From positions 8,639,764-8,703,763 of the forward strand of contig NC_092583.1 in NCBI RefSeq assembly GCF_037975245.1: a stretch of DNA of 64,000 bases. Direction: 5' to 3'. The translations under genes and the position numbers were made by a program. Each line of letters begins with the position of its first letter. The first letter of the stretch is position 1. Below, piece after piece: positions 1 through 10,914 of the stretch. Origin of the DNA: Apostichopus japonicus. Its lineage: Eukaryota > Echinodermata > Holothuroidea > Aspidochirotida > Stichopodidae. The notes under the pieces were generated by a model. It was not told the DNA's origin. It ran no database searches and saw only the letters and a program-made list of their open reading frames with translations.

Positions 1-65
1 TGCTCCTGCATAGTGTGTGTCAAATCTCTTCACCCTGTTTAACCTTGTTCTGAGCATGTTTGCAG

Positions 66-367
66 CTAGTTTTCAGTGCCACAAACTAGTTTTCAGTGCC
101 ACAAACTAGTTTTCAGTGCCACAAACTAGTTTTAGTGCCACAAACTAGTTCTCGCCGCCACAAACTAGTTCTCGGCGCCACAAACTTTTTTCAGCGCCAC
201 AAACTAGTTCTCGGTGCCTCAAACTAGTTTTCAGTGCCACAAACTAGTTCTCAGTGCCACAAACTAGTTCTCAGTGCCACAAACTAGTTTTCAGTGCCAC
301 AAACTAGTTTTCAGTGCCACAAACTAGTTTTCTTTGCCACAAACTAGTTTTCTTTGCCACAAACTCG
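66..367. repeat. 20-bp tandem repeat array, about 15 copies
   Basis: A 20-bp unit (CTAGTTTTCAGTGCCACAAA) repeats head to tail. Copies differ by a few substitutions, such as TTCTCGGCGCC or TTTTCTTTGCC, and a few small indels. It lies upstream of the visible exons of the CAP-Gly gene, so it is probably intronic. No coding potential is evident. Confidence 0.92.
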
Positions 368-624
368 TCAAAACAAGAATCTCTCCCTGGATCTGTCACT
401 CTTCGGTATTGTCAAAATGGATGTGATCATCTGTGCGTTTTGTATGGAAATCTCTGCCTGTCGCATACTACCTCGTAAGGCACTAAGAGTGTATGCTGGG
501 ATGAATGTAAATCAGCTCTTTATTTCCAGAATTTGGGGAAGTTTGGACGTCCCAGACTGACAGCAGATTTTAGTCACAGTTTTCTGGTTACCATGTCCAG
601 TGGCTCAGTAACCTTTGCAAACGC

Positions 625-1000
625 GCTGGTGTGTGTTTCTTTTTGTCTGTGACGGCCAGCTTGTAAACAACATATCGCAAGAAGCACAAGTTGAGTCAAT
701 GTCACATGGTAGATAGATGCCCCATGATGTGTCCTATTGTTTGTGGTTTCCATCTCATGAATATTAATGAGTGGGTGTACTTAAGGTAAAATTCTTATAA
801 TGGCAATATCTCTTCAACCAAACGTCCGATTTAGTTCACTCTTGGTATGGTGATGTCAGTTGATGATACCTACGTGGTCATATAGTCAAGAAATTCATTC
901 TCAATATTATTCATGAATGGGCGTGGCTAAAGTGTCATTACAGTGGAGGGTGGGGGGGAAGGGACCTGCGTGACAAACGTCGGTAGACAAAAGCTGTAAG
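625..1000 (+). repeat. Fragment of dispersed repeat (GTCTGTGACGNCCAGCTTGTAA family)
   Basis: Contains the phrase 'gtctgtgacggccagcttgtaaacaacatatcgcaagaag', which recurs in altered form near 7,400 (plus) and, reversed, near 43,630 and 63,090. It is followed by an A+T-rich body with two ATGAATATTAATGA-like segments. Boundaries are uncertain. Confidence 0.55.
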
Positions 1001-1842
1001 TTGGATAGCCACACAATGTGATGAAGTGTTAGTAATAAGCCATTCCACTTCTCACCCATGCGTCTGTTTCTGCTTAGCATCGTAAAACCGACTGCCTTCG
1101 AGGGCCGACATTATTATGTATTTGTTAAACTGGCATCCACGTACTCTGGAAACTTACCTTTATTGTTAATCTGCATACTTAGCATCTCAGTATTCTTTCT
1201 CAGTTGCGACTTTAAGATAAAGCAAGTCCGTCCCTAACCTCCCCCTACCCTCCCCCCCCCATTCCAACTGCTCTGTTACCACCCAAGATTCTACCTCAGA
1301 TTTTCTGTAGAAGTAGGGATATGCCTTAGCAGCTATGAATAGTGGTTTGTGATCCTAAATCAAGGTTTTTTTTCAGTTGAATTTGAAAACTTCTTTGATT
1401 CTAGATATTCAATCCTATAATCCCAAGTTGAACAATGTCCTTCTTGAGCTTGTCTGGCAAGTTTCGTTCCAATGATGAAATAATTCGGAGAAAAATTCAA
1501 AGGTTTCTGGAATTGTTTTCACTTTGTTTTCACATGGGATTTTTGTCTAACATAATAAAGAAGAAAAATTGTCATAAAAAAATAAATAAAAAAAACAAAA
1601 AAATTGTCTGCGCAATCCTATATTGAGACTGACCAATGGTATAATTAATTACCTGCTCTGGCGGAACTAGCACTAGCTGTGGAGTTTTAGCCTGTAGATG
1701 GAAGCATTTCAATTGAAAATTTTCATCTTGTCACATGTCAATAGGCTGTGCGATGTCGTACATAGTGTTGCACCGATTTTGTTACTTTTCAAATTTTTTC
1801 CATCCTACATTGACCACCTTACTTGTACTTCCTCTCCGCCAG

Positions 1843-1949
1843 CCGGTCGTCACGATGGTTCCATCCACGGTCATCGTTATTTCACCTGTCCGAAAAACCA
1901 AGGCATATTCATCCCAGTGCAAGATGTAAATGCTGTTTTAACCTCTAAG
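1843..1949 (+). CDS. CAP-Gly exon
   Basis: Acceptor ...ctctccgccag before 1843 (phase 1 entry) and donor AAG|gtaaat after 1949 (phase 0 exit). It encodes the conserved GRHDGSxxGxRYFxCxxxxGIF core of the CAP-Gly fold. Confidence 0.78.
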
Positions 1950-3553
1950 GTAAATCAGTTTCTTTTTCGTTACAGGATTGATTGTTCCATCGTTCAACTC
2001 TGTAGGTTTACATGGCTCCAAACAAAAGCAAAAACACCGAAAGTATGCTATGACTCGTAGTCTCGGAATTTTGTGTCATGTGAGCCTGTATCCATAGCTG
2101 TCATTGTTGTCAGTTGTACCTGCATTTTTTTTTTTTCATTTCTTTCTTTCCAGCTAACAATAAATTGCTTTGGCAGACTCATTGCCTATTGACAGAAGTA
2201 CAGTGAATACACAAATAATATTTACAAGCTACTGTTTACCCTTAACACTTCATTGTGCATTTGTCGGCACGGTGGGTATGGAGGAAACAGTCTCAATAGC
2301 TCTCGAAGAAACAGGATTTATTCAGTCCAGCCAGGCATAGCTTTCGGTAAATAGTACATTTTCTGAACTCACCAGAACAAAACCTCCCAGTTACAAAAGG
2401 TAACTGTGAGTGACAAATGTTTATATTAATCAATTTTTTTTTTTGTTCGTCACCCATTTGCTTTAAAGACTTTATTCGGTCGTCTGTAAAAATTTACGAG
2501 AACAATATTTTTTTGTACCTCAATATTTGTAGTTTATCAAAAGACCGAAATCTGCCAAAGTGCCATCCATCATTCCTCGTCATCCGCCCGCCACTCGCCA
2601 CAAGAGGGTGACCCCGGTGGTGGCGTTACCCTCCTCGCCACCGGTCAAATCGAATTCAACGGCAACATCCCGTCCTATCTCCTCCAGGAGACAGACAAGG
2701 CTTCTTAGACAGCAGTAAGTTTTGAACGATATTCGTTGACAGTAAAACCTGAATATTACAAATTTTCAAATTTCAAAAAGTAGTTCAAAAGGTACTTTCG
2801 AGTGGCTGAAGTTGATTGGGTGGGTGATAGATACGCTAGAAATTTTCTACATCTCAAAGTCAAAGTCTTTATCCTTTTACCAGGTTGGTTTTGGGGAGGA
2901 TACAAGTTTTTACAAAATCTGGTGGTATTTTGTGAATGTATTTGGCAAGAGTGGAGGAAAATGACGTCTTTACAGCACTTCAGCGGAAAATGTCTATGAA
3001 CTCGCTTATTCACGGATGAAAATCAGATTTATCAAAAAATCTAAAAAAAAGTTGCATTTTGAGGAACGAAAAACAACAACAGGTTAAAGGTCATCATTGA
3101 TGATCACAGGTCAACCCTGAATGGCCTTTTCTGTCACAAAAATTTAAAACAGACTGATCCCCCCCCCCCTGGATCCTAGTCCATGACAGGGTTCAAAGCG
3201 CTGGATCTGATCCGCTTTTACATTCCAAGTAAACACCGAGCATGGAGTTTTACACCCTGCTCGCTGTCGAATGTAAACAGGGCTGTAACCATCAATCACC
3301 AGGGAGTGTGAATATTAGGCAGTTTTAGGCCTTAGAAATGTATAGCTCATAGCTAGTCTAGGGCAAATCACAACATGGGGTGGTGCTAAGGAAACAAATT
3401 TGGTAAACAAGGTTTTATAGTCAGTAGGCTAGTCTGTGAGATGTTTTATAGTCAGTAGGCTGGTCTGTGAGATGGTGATTTGTATGAAAATTGGCATTTA
3501 TTTCCCTCTCCTTTCTGTTTTATGTCGACAGAAGCAATCATGAATATTCTTGA
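1843..3553 (+). CDS. 3' end of a CAP-Gly domain gene (three terminal exons)
   Basis: Three exons join with matching phases: 1843-1949, 2533-2714 and 3532-3553. The first encodes the second half of a CAP-Gly domain (GRHDGSIHGHRYF followed by NQGIF), the glycine-rich fold that binds EEY/F tails of tubulin and plus-end tracking proteins. After it comes a basic, Ser/Pro-rich tail of about 70 residues ending in a stop at 3551-3553. A C-terminal CAP-Gly with a short basic tail is the arrangement of KIF13B/kinesin-73-type kinesins, but CLIP-type or other CAP-Gly proteins are not excluded. The N-terminal half of the domain (the GxWVGVEL part) and the rest of the gene must lie upstream; I found no such exon in this window. 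The identity beyond CAP-Gly is inference. Confidence 0.7.
2533..2714 (+). CDS. Basic Ser/Pro-rich tail exon of the CAP-Gly gene
   Basis: Acceptor ...atttgtag before 2533 and donor CA|gtaagt after 2714 leave the frame open for 60 codons in phase 0. The product is rich in Pro, Ser, Arg and Lys (for example RHKRVTPVV and SSRRQTRLLRQQ), as expected of a disordered microtubule-binding tail. Confidence 0.65.
3532..3553 (+). CDS. Probable terminal coding exon of the CAP-Gly gene
   Basis: A strong polypyrimidine tract (ccctctcctttctg...cgacag) precedes 3532. Joined to the previous exon in phase 2 it adds seven or eight residues and then TGA at 3551-3553. It is short, so it rests on splice signal and phase only. 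Confidence 0.5.
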
Positions 3554-3849
3554 AGACGGAGGGATGACAAAGATGACCTTTAACCAGACGGCCATGGATT
3601 TGCATAATCCATGAATTATTCATATTGCGATAAGATTTGTGTTATCGAAAAATGGAGTTAAAAGTTGCACTCACCAAGACTTTTTGTAGAGAAAAGTGAT
3701 TTCTTTGAGAGAAATTTTACGTCGCTAGGCCGGAGATGCTTTTATAAAGGGGTCTCATTTCCAAGAGAAGAATCCCTACGGCATCACAGTCAGATAAAAC
3801 TTTGTCGAAAGCATTATCGGGTTTCACTCAGACAGCTCTCGGTTGGCCT

Positions 3850-3882
3850 CGGAAGAAGTTCCTGCTACAATCGAAACGTTAA
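3850..3882 (+). ncRNA. Degenerate hammerhead-ribozyme-like motif
   Basis: CGGAAGA followed by a decayed hairpin (GTTCCT gct ACAATC) and then GAAAC. This parallels the better preserved copy at 5115-5187. The helix II pairing is broken and U4 of the core is changed, so it is at most a fossil. Confidence 0.3.
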
Positions 3883-4548
3883 ACTGGTCCGTCATCAAGC
3901 AAAAAAAGTTCTTGTATCTGTTTATATTATCAATGAACAGCAAATAGCCACATTTCATTATGAGGGAATGTTTACCTGAGAAGTGTGACATGCGCTTCCC
4001 AATTTGACAAAAGTTCAAGAGGCCATTATTCTCCCTCCACCCCACCCCACCCCCCCCCACCCTTCCCTTTTTATGCCCCATCACGCATCAAGTGCTTAAA
4101 AGTGTATTGTCAAGGAGAACTTCCAACTCTGACTTCAATCGCAATTTGACATTATCGAGCAGTATTTAGATCACAACCATTCAAGAAATTGTCAGAACGA
4201 GAATTAACTACGTACTCACCTCACCTCTACTCCAAAATCTACTCTCATTCTGTAATTTATCCGAAAACAGAAATAATATACGTTATACTCAGTTTCTATG
4301 CTTGAATTAACTCATCTATTATATCTCTTCTTATATGTGATCTCTCTTCCAAGAAAAAATTAATTTAAAGCCATTTTCTTCTAAAAATAGTTATGTTTGC
4401 ATATTTAATTTCCCCTTCAAAGAGAATTTTAAGTTATAATTTCTTTTTCTTTTTTTTTAATTTAATGTTGATATATATATATATACTTTTTTTCCCTCCA
4501 TTTTATCTATAATTATAATCTGAGACTTACAAGAAGAACTTAAACAAT

Positions 4549-4645
4549 TCTTTGCTTTATCTTTTAGCAGACTTTAATTTCTTGCTCTATCTTTTAACAG
4601 ACTTTAAATTTCTTTTCCTCTATCTTTTTAGCAGACTTTAATATA
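4549..4645. repeat. Three-copy ~38-bp tandem repeat
   Basis: The phrase 'atcttttagcagacttta' recurs three times with small changes (aacag for agcag, an extra T). Confidence 0.7.
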
Positions 4646-5114
4646 TTCTTGACTCAAGGCTTCTCTACATAATACGTGCCTTTCGACTAATTTTGGTTCA
4701 TCGTTGAATTATTCAAACGTTTACCGTTTTTTTCCTTTCATTTTCTTGACTCTGATTCAGGGTTAGGCTTGTGGCAACTCTACAAAATTTATTTTGTTCC
4801 TTTTTCTTTTGGAATGGTCATATTTTGATCTGTTCTTTTGATGAAATTTCCGTTACAAAAATTGATTTTGACATGACTTTTTTTTTTATTTTTATTTTTC
4901 TTATCTCCATATGCATACTATATTTATTAAGATAATTGTTTCCCTGATTGGCCAATGGCCATGAGAATTACTAATTTCTCTTTTTCTTCAAAGAAATTGT
5001 AATCAACTTGATGTTGGGATTTTGTTTTTCATCATAAATACAGGATTTTGCTCAAAAATTCATCTATATAAAAAATAAAATAAAACTGTTAGCAAACTGC
5101 TTATCCACTAGAGA

Positions 5115-5187
5115 GCCTGTGTAAGAGAATGCTCTTCTTTTTTTTTTAGCCTTTGAAGAAGATCCTGCTAGGATCGAAACGACAGGC
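5115..5187 (+). ncRNA. Hammerhead-ribozyme-like remnant (type I layout)
   Basis: Helix II is perfect: GATCCT (5161-5166), loop GCT, AGGATC (5170-5175). It is preceded by TTGAAGA (5153-5159; the conserved core is CUGANGA) and followed by GAAA (5176-5179). Helix III can form between GCCTGT (5115-5120) and ACAGGC (5182-5187), with a TA at the expected cleavage position after one missing base. Core position C3 is U and helix I is poor, so activity is doubtful. Such motifs are known from Penelope-like elements and retrozymes in invertebrates. Confidence 0.4.
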
Positions 5188-6410
5188 CAACTTACTTTTA
5201 CACAAAAATTCATCTAACCGTCATCTGTGATGGAAAAAAAATTGAACCAATCTGAACAAACTGGTTTGCCCTGGGCCCCTTCGATAAATCTGAACGATAA
5301 AAAACTTTACATGGACCGGGAAATGGCAAAGAGGAATTTGAGAACTTGACAATATGGAGAGCCTGGTTGTTCATTCTTGCATAATCAAAAAAAGTCATCC
5401 TGGTAGTTGCTGATTCTTTTTCATCAGCAGTCATTTCCTCTGATTAAACTATCAGAAATATTGGGGCATAAATATAATTTTTTTGATGAGCATACACAGA
5501 CAACAGAAAAGACAACTTTGCCTCAATATTTGTGATTGTATATTTTTTTTTTGGGGGGGGGGGTGTTCCAAAAATGAAAAAGGTTCAGTATTTTCAGAAA
5601 TGTTGATCAACAAATGTAGTAAGAAATGACATTTGCATACTTGCTAGATGAATGTTAATCTGATTTCTGCTCCAATGGAAGGAAGTAATTTATTTAAATT
5701 AATGAGTTTTGATATGTATGCAGTTAGGTTCAATTACAGTTTAAAAAAATGTTGTTTTTTTCTTCTCTGACAGAAAATACATATGAACAAACAATTTCTT
5801 TTACCAGAAACACCTGTTCTAATAGACTATGAGATTTACCATGGCAACCAGTGCAACACAGTCGCTATAACAGTTTGCTTTCAAACTCTTTTGGACAATA
5901 AAAAACTTCCAATTTGGATACAAAATTGAATGCCAGAAGATAAAAATAATCAATTTGTAATTGCTCAATCCTTCTTCATAATTCTGATCATTGCTATGGA
6001 TATGTCAATAGTATAAATTTATGTTCATGTGATGAATATTTCATTATTTTTTTCTCTTTTCATAATGTACAAATGTACTGTTTCCAATTGGAACTATTTT
6101 ATTGGTTTATTTTATCATTCATTGCTGGAGTCTAAAGGTATCTGTGCGATTGTGTCTGTATGCGTGTGTGTGAGCGTGCGTTTGTGTGTGTGTTATGTCT
6201 TGGCTTGTAAACAGCATAACTACAAAAGTATGTGGTGTATGAACTTCCTACTTGTTAAGTTGATTAAACCTAATATTGTGTACAAGAACTCTATTCTTTT
6301 ATGTGAAGGTCATCTTGACAGTTCGTCTTGGCTCAAGTTCACACTTGGCTTGTTGAATATGGTGATTGCAAGAACCGTATCGAAATTCGATGGAGGCCAG
6401 TGATCATTTG

Positions 6411-6426
6411 AGGTCAACATAGGTCA
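6411..6426 (+). promoter_or_regulatory. Perfect DR4 (TR/RXR-type site) inside a repeat
   Basis: AGGTCA ACAT AGGTCA: two consensus half-sites with a 4-bp spacer, the classic thyroid hormone response element geometry. It sits in repeat DNA about 12.4 kb upstream of the first TR coding exon. Function is not shown. Confidence 0.5.
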
Positions 6427-6614
6427 AAAAAGTCTGAAAACCTTGTGTAAGCATGGTAACTCAAATTTAGGTCAAAAGTCTGAAATATTTGTGAACGTGG
6501 AAAATCTAAAAGTACTTCTTGGTTGGAAGTTCATTTTGTGTTCAATATGTAGATCCCCCCACTTGGTGAGTACAAGAACAGTATTGAAATTGGTGGAAGT
6601 CAATGGTCAATTTC

Positions 6615-6631
6615 AGGTCAACCTAAGGTCA
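6615..6631 (+). promoter_or_regulatory. Perfect DR5 nuclear-receptor-type site inside a repeat
   Basis: AGGTCA ACCTA AGGTCA, a direct repeat with a 5-bp spacer (RAR/RXR geometry in vertebrates). Seen directly; function is inference. Confidence 0.45.
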
Positions 6632-6738
6632 GTGTCTGATAACTTTGTGAAACACTGTCAACTCAAAAAGTGAAGATTGGATAATGACCATAGTATGTAT
6701 GTGTATCCACCTTTTAGAGTACAATAACTTTTCTGTGA

Positions 6739-6751
6739 AGGTCAAAGGTCA
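6739..6751 (+). promoter_or_regulatory. Perfect DR1 nuclear-receptor-type site inside a repeat
   Basis: AGGTCA A AGGTCA, the geometry used by RXR, HNF4 and PPAR-type receptors. It is part of the same repeat region as the DR4 and DR5. Confidence 0.45.
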
Positions 6752-7338
6752 ACACATGTCAAACACAATTACTTTCGAAGGTCAAAGCCGCCTGCATGAA
6801 GTCCATACCTTTGCATCTAGATCCACCTAAGTGAGTTCAAGAACTCTTTTCTGCAGAGTTGTGATACAGTATTTTATCAAGCAAATTTGTATTTCTTGGA
6901 TACTCTATGCCATAACTCAGTTTTGATAAATTTGATATGGGCTTAAAATTGAACTCAGAGCAGTATTGAGAACCATAATTAATAACGCAATGCTTCCCAA
7001 TGAAAGCAGTAGATACAGGGGGGCGGGGGAAGGGGGGGTCAAGAGAGGTGGCAGGAGGTTTCTGTGTTTTAACTTTAATACTTTATAGATGATAATATCA
7101 TCAACAGGCACAGAATATTAAAGGGATCCAATCTCCATAAATTTCAATAGTGCCTTGGAACCCTGATATTCTTGTAGTTCATTGTTGTTTCCTTTTTCAT
7201 ATGATGAAACATAAAATACAGTTTTTGGTTCACTTTTGCTAACCTTTGTGCTTTTCAAGGAAGGAACAGCAAATAAAAGACACAAATAATTGGTACTTGT
7301 GTTTGTGTTTTTCCTTTTCTTTGTGTTCTTTATTTTTT

Positions 7339-7773
7339 GGTTTCGATGATAATCGTAACCTCTGTAATCATCATGGTGTATGTGTGCGTGATTGTATGTG
7401 TTCGTCTGTGACGACCAGCTTGTAAAAATGATATCTCAAGAAGGGAAGGTCGGACCAATTTCATATTTGGTGTGTAGAAGTACCACATTGAGTACAAGAA
7501 GTCTCTTGTTTTTTATGGAGGTCAAGGTCATTTGGGGTCACGAGGGGTCAAATTGTGAAAACCTTGTAAACACGATATCTCAATATTGGAAACTTGACCA
7601 GATCTCGTACTTAGTTTAAAGGTGTATAACACTGAGTGAAAGAAGCTTTTGATTTTGGTGGAGGTCAAAGGTCATTTGGGGCCAACAGGTCAAATCGTGA
7701 AAAGCCTTGTAAACATGATATTGCATTACGTCAGATTCATGAAGAAAACTGCCCATGTTACATCATCGAAACC
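7339..7773 (+). mobile_element. MITE-like element with 12-bp inverted ends (GGTTTCGATGAT)
   Basis: Begins GGTTTCGATGAT (7339-7350) and ends ATCATCGAAACC (7762-7773), a perfect 12-bp inverted pair. The body contains two or three diverged copies of 'cttgtaaacatgatatctca' plus AGGTCA-type hexamers, including a perfect DR1 at 7662-7674. A shorter copy in opposite orientation lies in a TR intron at 43508-43723, ending with the same inverted motif. Confidence 0.65.
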
Positions 7774-9660
7774 ACAATGCATTTTTGCTTTCTGGTTTAA
7801 ACAGGAAGAGTGTTGGCCTCTGCTTTGTAGAAGAGATTTGGAAAGGAGAATGGAAGTTCTTTGGACCAATTTCCAACTGTGTAGCTTGTTCTGTCTGCAT
7901 ACGGCTTACTGCGGAATGTACTTTTCTAAAGAATTTGAAAATCAATTCCAATTTATTATTTCTACACATCAGAACGAGATAGAAATGTTGAAGTGGGACA
8001 TGAAAGGTTCTGTTTACAATTGTTGTTTTATATATTGGTGGAAAACATAGCCTTACACTTACATCAAGTATGGCAGGCAGTATATAATGTGACCGGCCAT
8101 TGTGAGAAATGTTCTGCATTCCCTCTCTCTCCTCCACCCTCCTTCCCCTCTCGTCACCCTTCTCCTACCCCCATATCAATCGAACGTGTAAAGTAAGAGT
8201 TCTTGTATCGAAAACCACCAGTCTCTTGTCGTCTGTAGTGTCCTTAAAATTTACTTTTCATTCGTCTCGCTGTTCGCTTTCTCTTTTGTTTTCCAGACCT
8301 TGTCCTTTGAAATACTGCCCTGTAAGTATTGGTCTAGTCATGCCATCAATGGACCCCTAATCCTATTTTATATGTCACACCCGGTTTAAGTTAACTCGTC
8401 CCTCTCGCCTTTGTTTCACTTGCTACCCCCTTGTGAGGTGTAAGCCCAATGTTCTCGAGATGGCTGAATACATAACGGGACCACGATCGATATCTCATGA
8501 GAGGAAATCGTTTCAATGACAGGCTTAACAAAGACAAGTAATCAATGGCACATCAAAGAAAACGACTTGCCTGAAGACTAGATCCTATTGAGTTACATTG
8601 TTAGATCGATACGCCCTTAGCAGCAGAGAGGGGTGTGTAACACGACTGGTGGTTACAACACCAGTGATTTGGTAACACTACTTTGGCCAATCCTTTACCA
8701 ACTGGTATTATACGAAATTTTCGTTTCGTTTTCTTCAAGAATTAGCAGATTAACGTCACTGTTATAACGTTTATCTCGGCTTTACAACCCTGTTTGCATG
8801 CTGGGGAAGTTTCGTTACAAGTTGTATAAAAATATTAATAATGATTATTACTATCAATTCACTCTCGGTTGAGACTTTGTGTCTGTTACTTGGATCTGGA
8901 ACGAGTCGACGAGATATGGAACCAAGTCAAATACAAAGAGATCATATCTGATGACGATTTCTTATCAGTATATCTTTTATTCGTCTACGTATTATTCAGC
9001 CGTTTTCTTCTGTTGATATTTTTTTTATGTCTGGGATCATATTACAGTCGTTTCTTTCATTGGATTATACTTACTACAGAAAAGGAAATTTAAAGAATTG
9101 ACAAAGGGAACAATTTATAAGCTCGTCAAAATAATGACAACATGCGTCGGTGTTCACGTCAAAACAGTTTCCGATGAAGTTTCTCCATGATTAAGGGGGA
9201 GTGTAAACATGACTTGATAATGATTCTGTTAAAATTGGCTGATTATTTCTTAGTTACCGTACTTCCACTGACAACACGGAATCTTATATCTCTTTTACAT
9301 TTCTGAGCAGAAACCAACGTATGTTTCTAACGCTCATGAACATTTTCCGGACCGACTGACAACTACGATGGTTCTGCGTTTGGATTAACATTTAGTCGTA
9401 CTTTGGTCACATGTATACTCGAAGATGTGCCCTATATGAAAATTCAGGATAAAACAGAGAACGAACGACCGATGTGCAGATGATGACAGAATACTGACCG
9501 TTAAAAGTAAGGAGAAATACAACATTACAAGAAAGAATAAAACACAAAGCTTGTCGTCTGCAGGGATCTTTATAATTGCTTTGTTGATATTTATAGTTGC
9601 GTTTTGTAATACAGACAGCAATAAGTTTTATCTAAGATGATGAAATGCCTTTCTCTGCAG

Positions 9661-10577
9661 GACATTGTGTAAAAGGGCGCAGCTACTTCGTAAAACGCGT
9701 TGTGCGCAGTGAACCTGCGTTCGGTGCAGGAGGTCTGGAAATGCCTGGATACTACGTCGGCAACTCGCTCGCCGAGCAACTTCTTACGCATTACAAGAAC
9801 CATCGATATGCGCCTTTGGATGGTAGTTTAGACATCCCACAAAGTAATGAACTGCACCAACGCGCACAGACTTTGGGCGTGGTTTCTGTCCAAGGAAGCG
9901 CAGCAATTGGCGGACAAGGTGGTTTAAAACCTTCCAATGCAGACCCTCATAAAATGGAAAGTTTGCCCCCTGATGGAGACAGCCGTCAAGTGTTGACTCC
10001 TGGTAGAAGTTCGTCTCATGGACCGACTACCCACTTTCCGCTATTAGCACGCACTACCATAGAAAGGAGCATTCCATTAAGACGTAGGGATCCGTCGCAT
10101 GACGTGACGTTACCACAGTGCATCGTAACACAAAATACACTCAGTAGCAAGAGCGAACTTGAACTACATAGGAACTCGACAGCCTACGCTCGTGAAAAAG
10201 TCAGGAAGTCTTTAAAGGGAATGTATCCACCTAAAGCTATTTTCATGGAAGGGTACCCTCAACCGGTAAACTTTTACACGACAAAATTTCCACATGTCGT
10301 TTTAGAAAAGGACTTGCGCAAGCAGCAAGGGAAGTTTCTTGACCACAAAATTCGATCGTTGAAATATTCAAATGGCAGACCGGTGGAACTTAAAAGGTCA
10401 GAAGGGTTGAGACACAACTATTCCCATAACAAACCGGAGCTAGCCTCACTCGAGAAACTTGTCAACTATTCGGCACTCATTAGATTACGTAATACCAAAA
10501 CTGTTTCTGGTTGGTTGGGTGGTCTACATTGTTACCCAAAGCAGTTGCACGAAAAAGAGGATGAAGTACCTCCTTAA
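9661..10577 (+). CDS. Unrecognised intronless protein (up to 310 codons)
   Basis: An uninterrupted frame runs to TAA ending at 10577. ATGs in frame occur at 9645 and 9741. The first is followed by 'ctttctctgcag', an ideal splice acceptor ending at 9660, so the exon may start at 9661 with the 5' part elsewhere; alternatively translation starts at 9741 (MPGYYVGNSLAEQ). The protein is hydrophilic and basic, with many Lys/Arg/His, no signal peptide and no membrane segment. The C-terminal half (around FYTTKFPHVVLEKDLRKQQ and LKYSNGRPVELKRS) looks the more constrained. I recognise no family. Codon use is balanced and G+C is above the flanks, which argues for a real gene. An AATAAA lies at 10909-10914. 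Confidence 0.65.
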
Positions 10578-10908
10578 AGCAGCTTTATATATGTCACTTG
10601 CATGAATTTAGTAAACTTTATGATACTATCCAATATAAAAACTATATATATATATATATATATAAACGTAACTGATTTGTCAAGTTTCATTTCAAAACAT
10701 CCAAAAGAAGACGATATTTTGTAAAATGTTCAGATTTTCTTGTTGTCCTACACGTGACTTGTATATTAGAATACAAAACATGAGCGACAGAAAATGATAC
10801 ATATCGACTGGCTGAAGTTTCAGTAATCACCCTCATTTGTTGAAAAATGATAGCCAATGGGAGGTTTACTTCAATCAATCGCATTTGGTAAAAATGCGGA
10901 CCAAATTC

Positions 10909-10914
10909 AATAAA
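10909..10914 (+). terminator. Candidate poly(A) signal of the 9.7-kb gene
   Basis: AATAAA 332 bases after the stop codon, on the same strand. Confidence 0.4.

Larger units (their letters stand above)
6130..6890 (+). repeat. Dispersed repeat rich in AGGTCA half-sites
   Basis: Shares phrases with the 7,339-7,773 element (GTGTGT run, 'gtaaacagcataa', 'agtacaagaac', 'gaaggtcaaaggtcaa'). AGGTCA-type hexamers recur in one orientation, including the perfect direct repeats annotated separately. Internal copies of a ~150-180-bp module seem to be present. Confidence 0.6.
3554..9640. other. Gene-free stretch with AT-rich DNA and repeats
   Basis: I see no exon here. It holds the 3' UTR of the CAP-Gly gene, AT-rich DNA (about 4,250-5,100), two hammerhead-like motifs, a three-copy ~40-bp repeat, AGGTCA-rich repeat DNA at 6,130-7,790, and a pyrimidine-rich patch near 8,110-8,180. 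Short open frames in it look random or repeat-borne. Confidence 0.7.

Noticed and set aside
8869-9093. Plus-strand hydrophobic open frame that looks like membrane segments.
   Set aside because: T-rich low-complexity DNA gives Phe/Leu-rich frames by chance; no splice or start context supports it.
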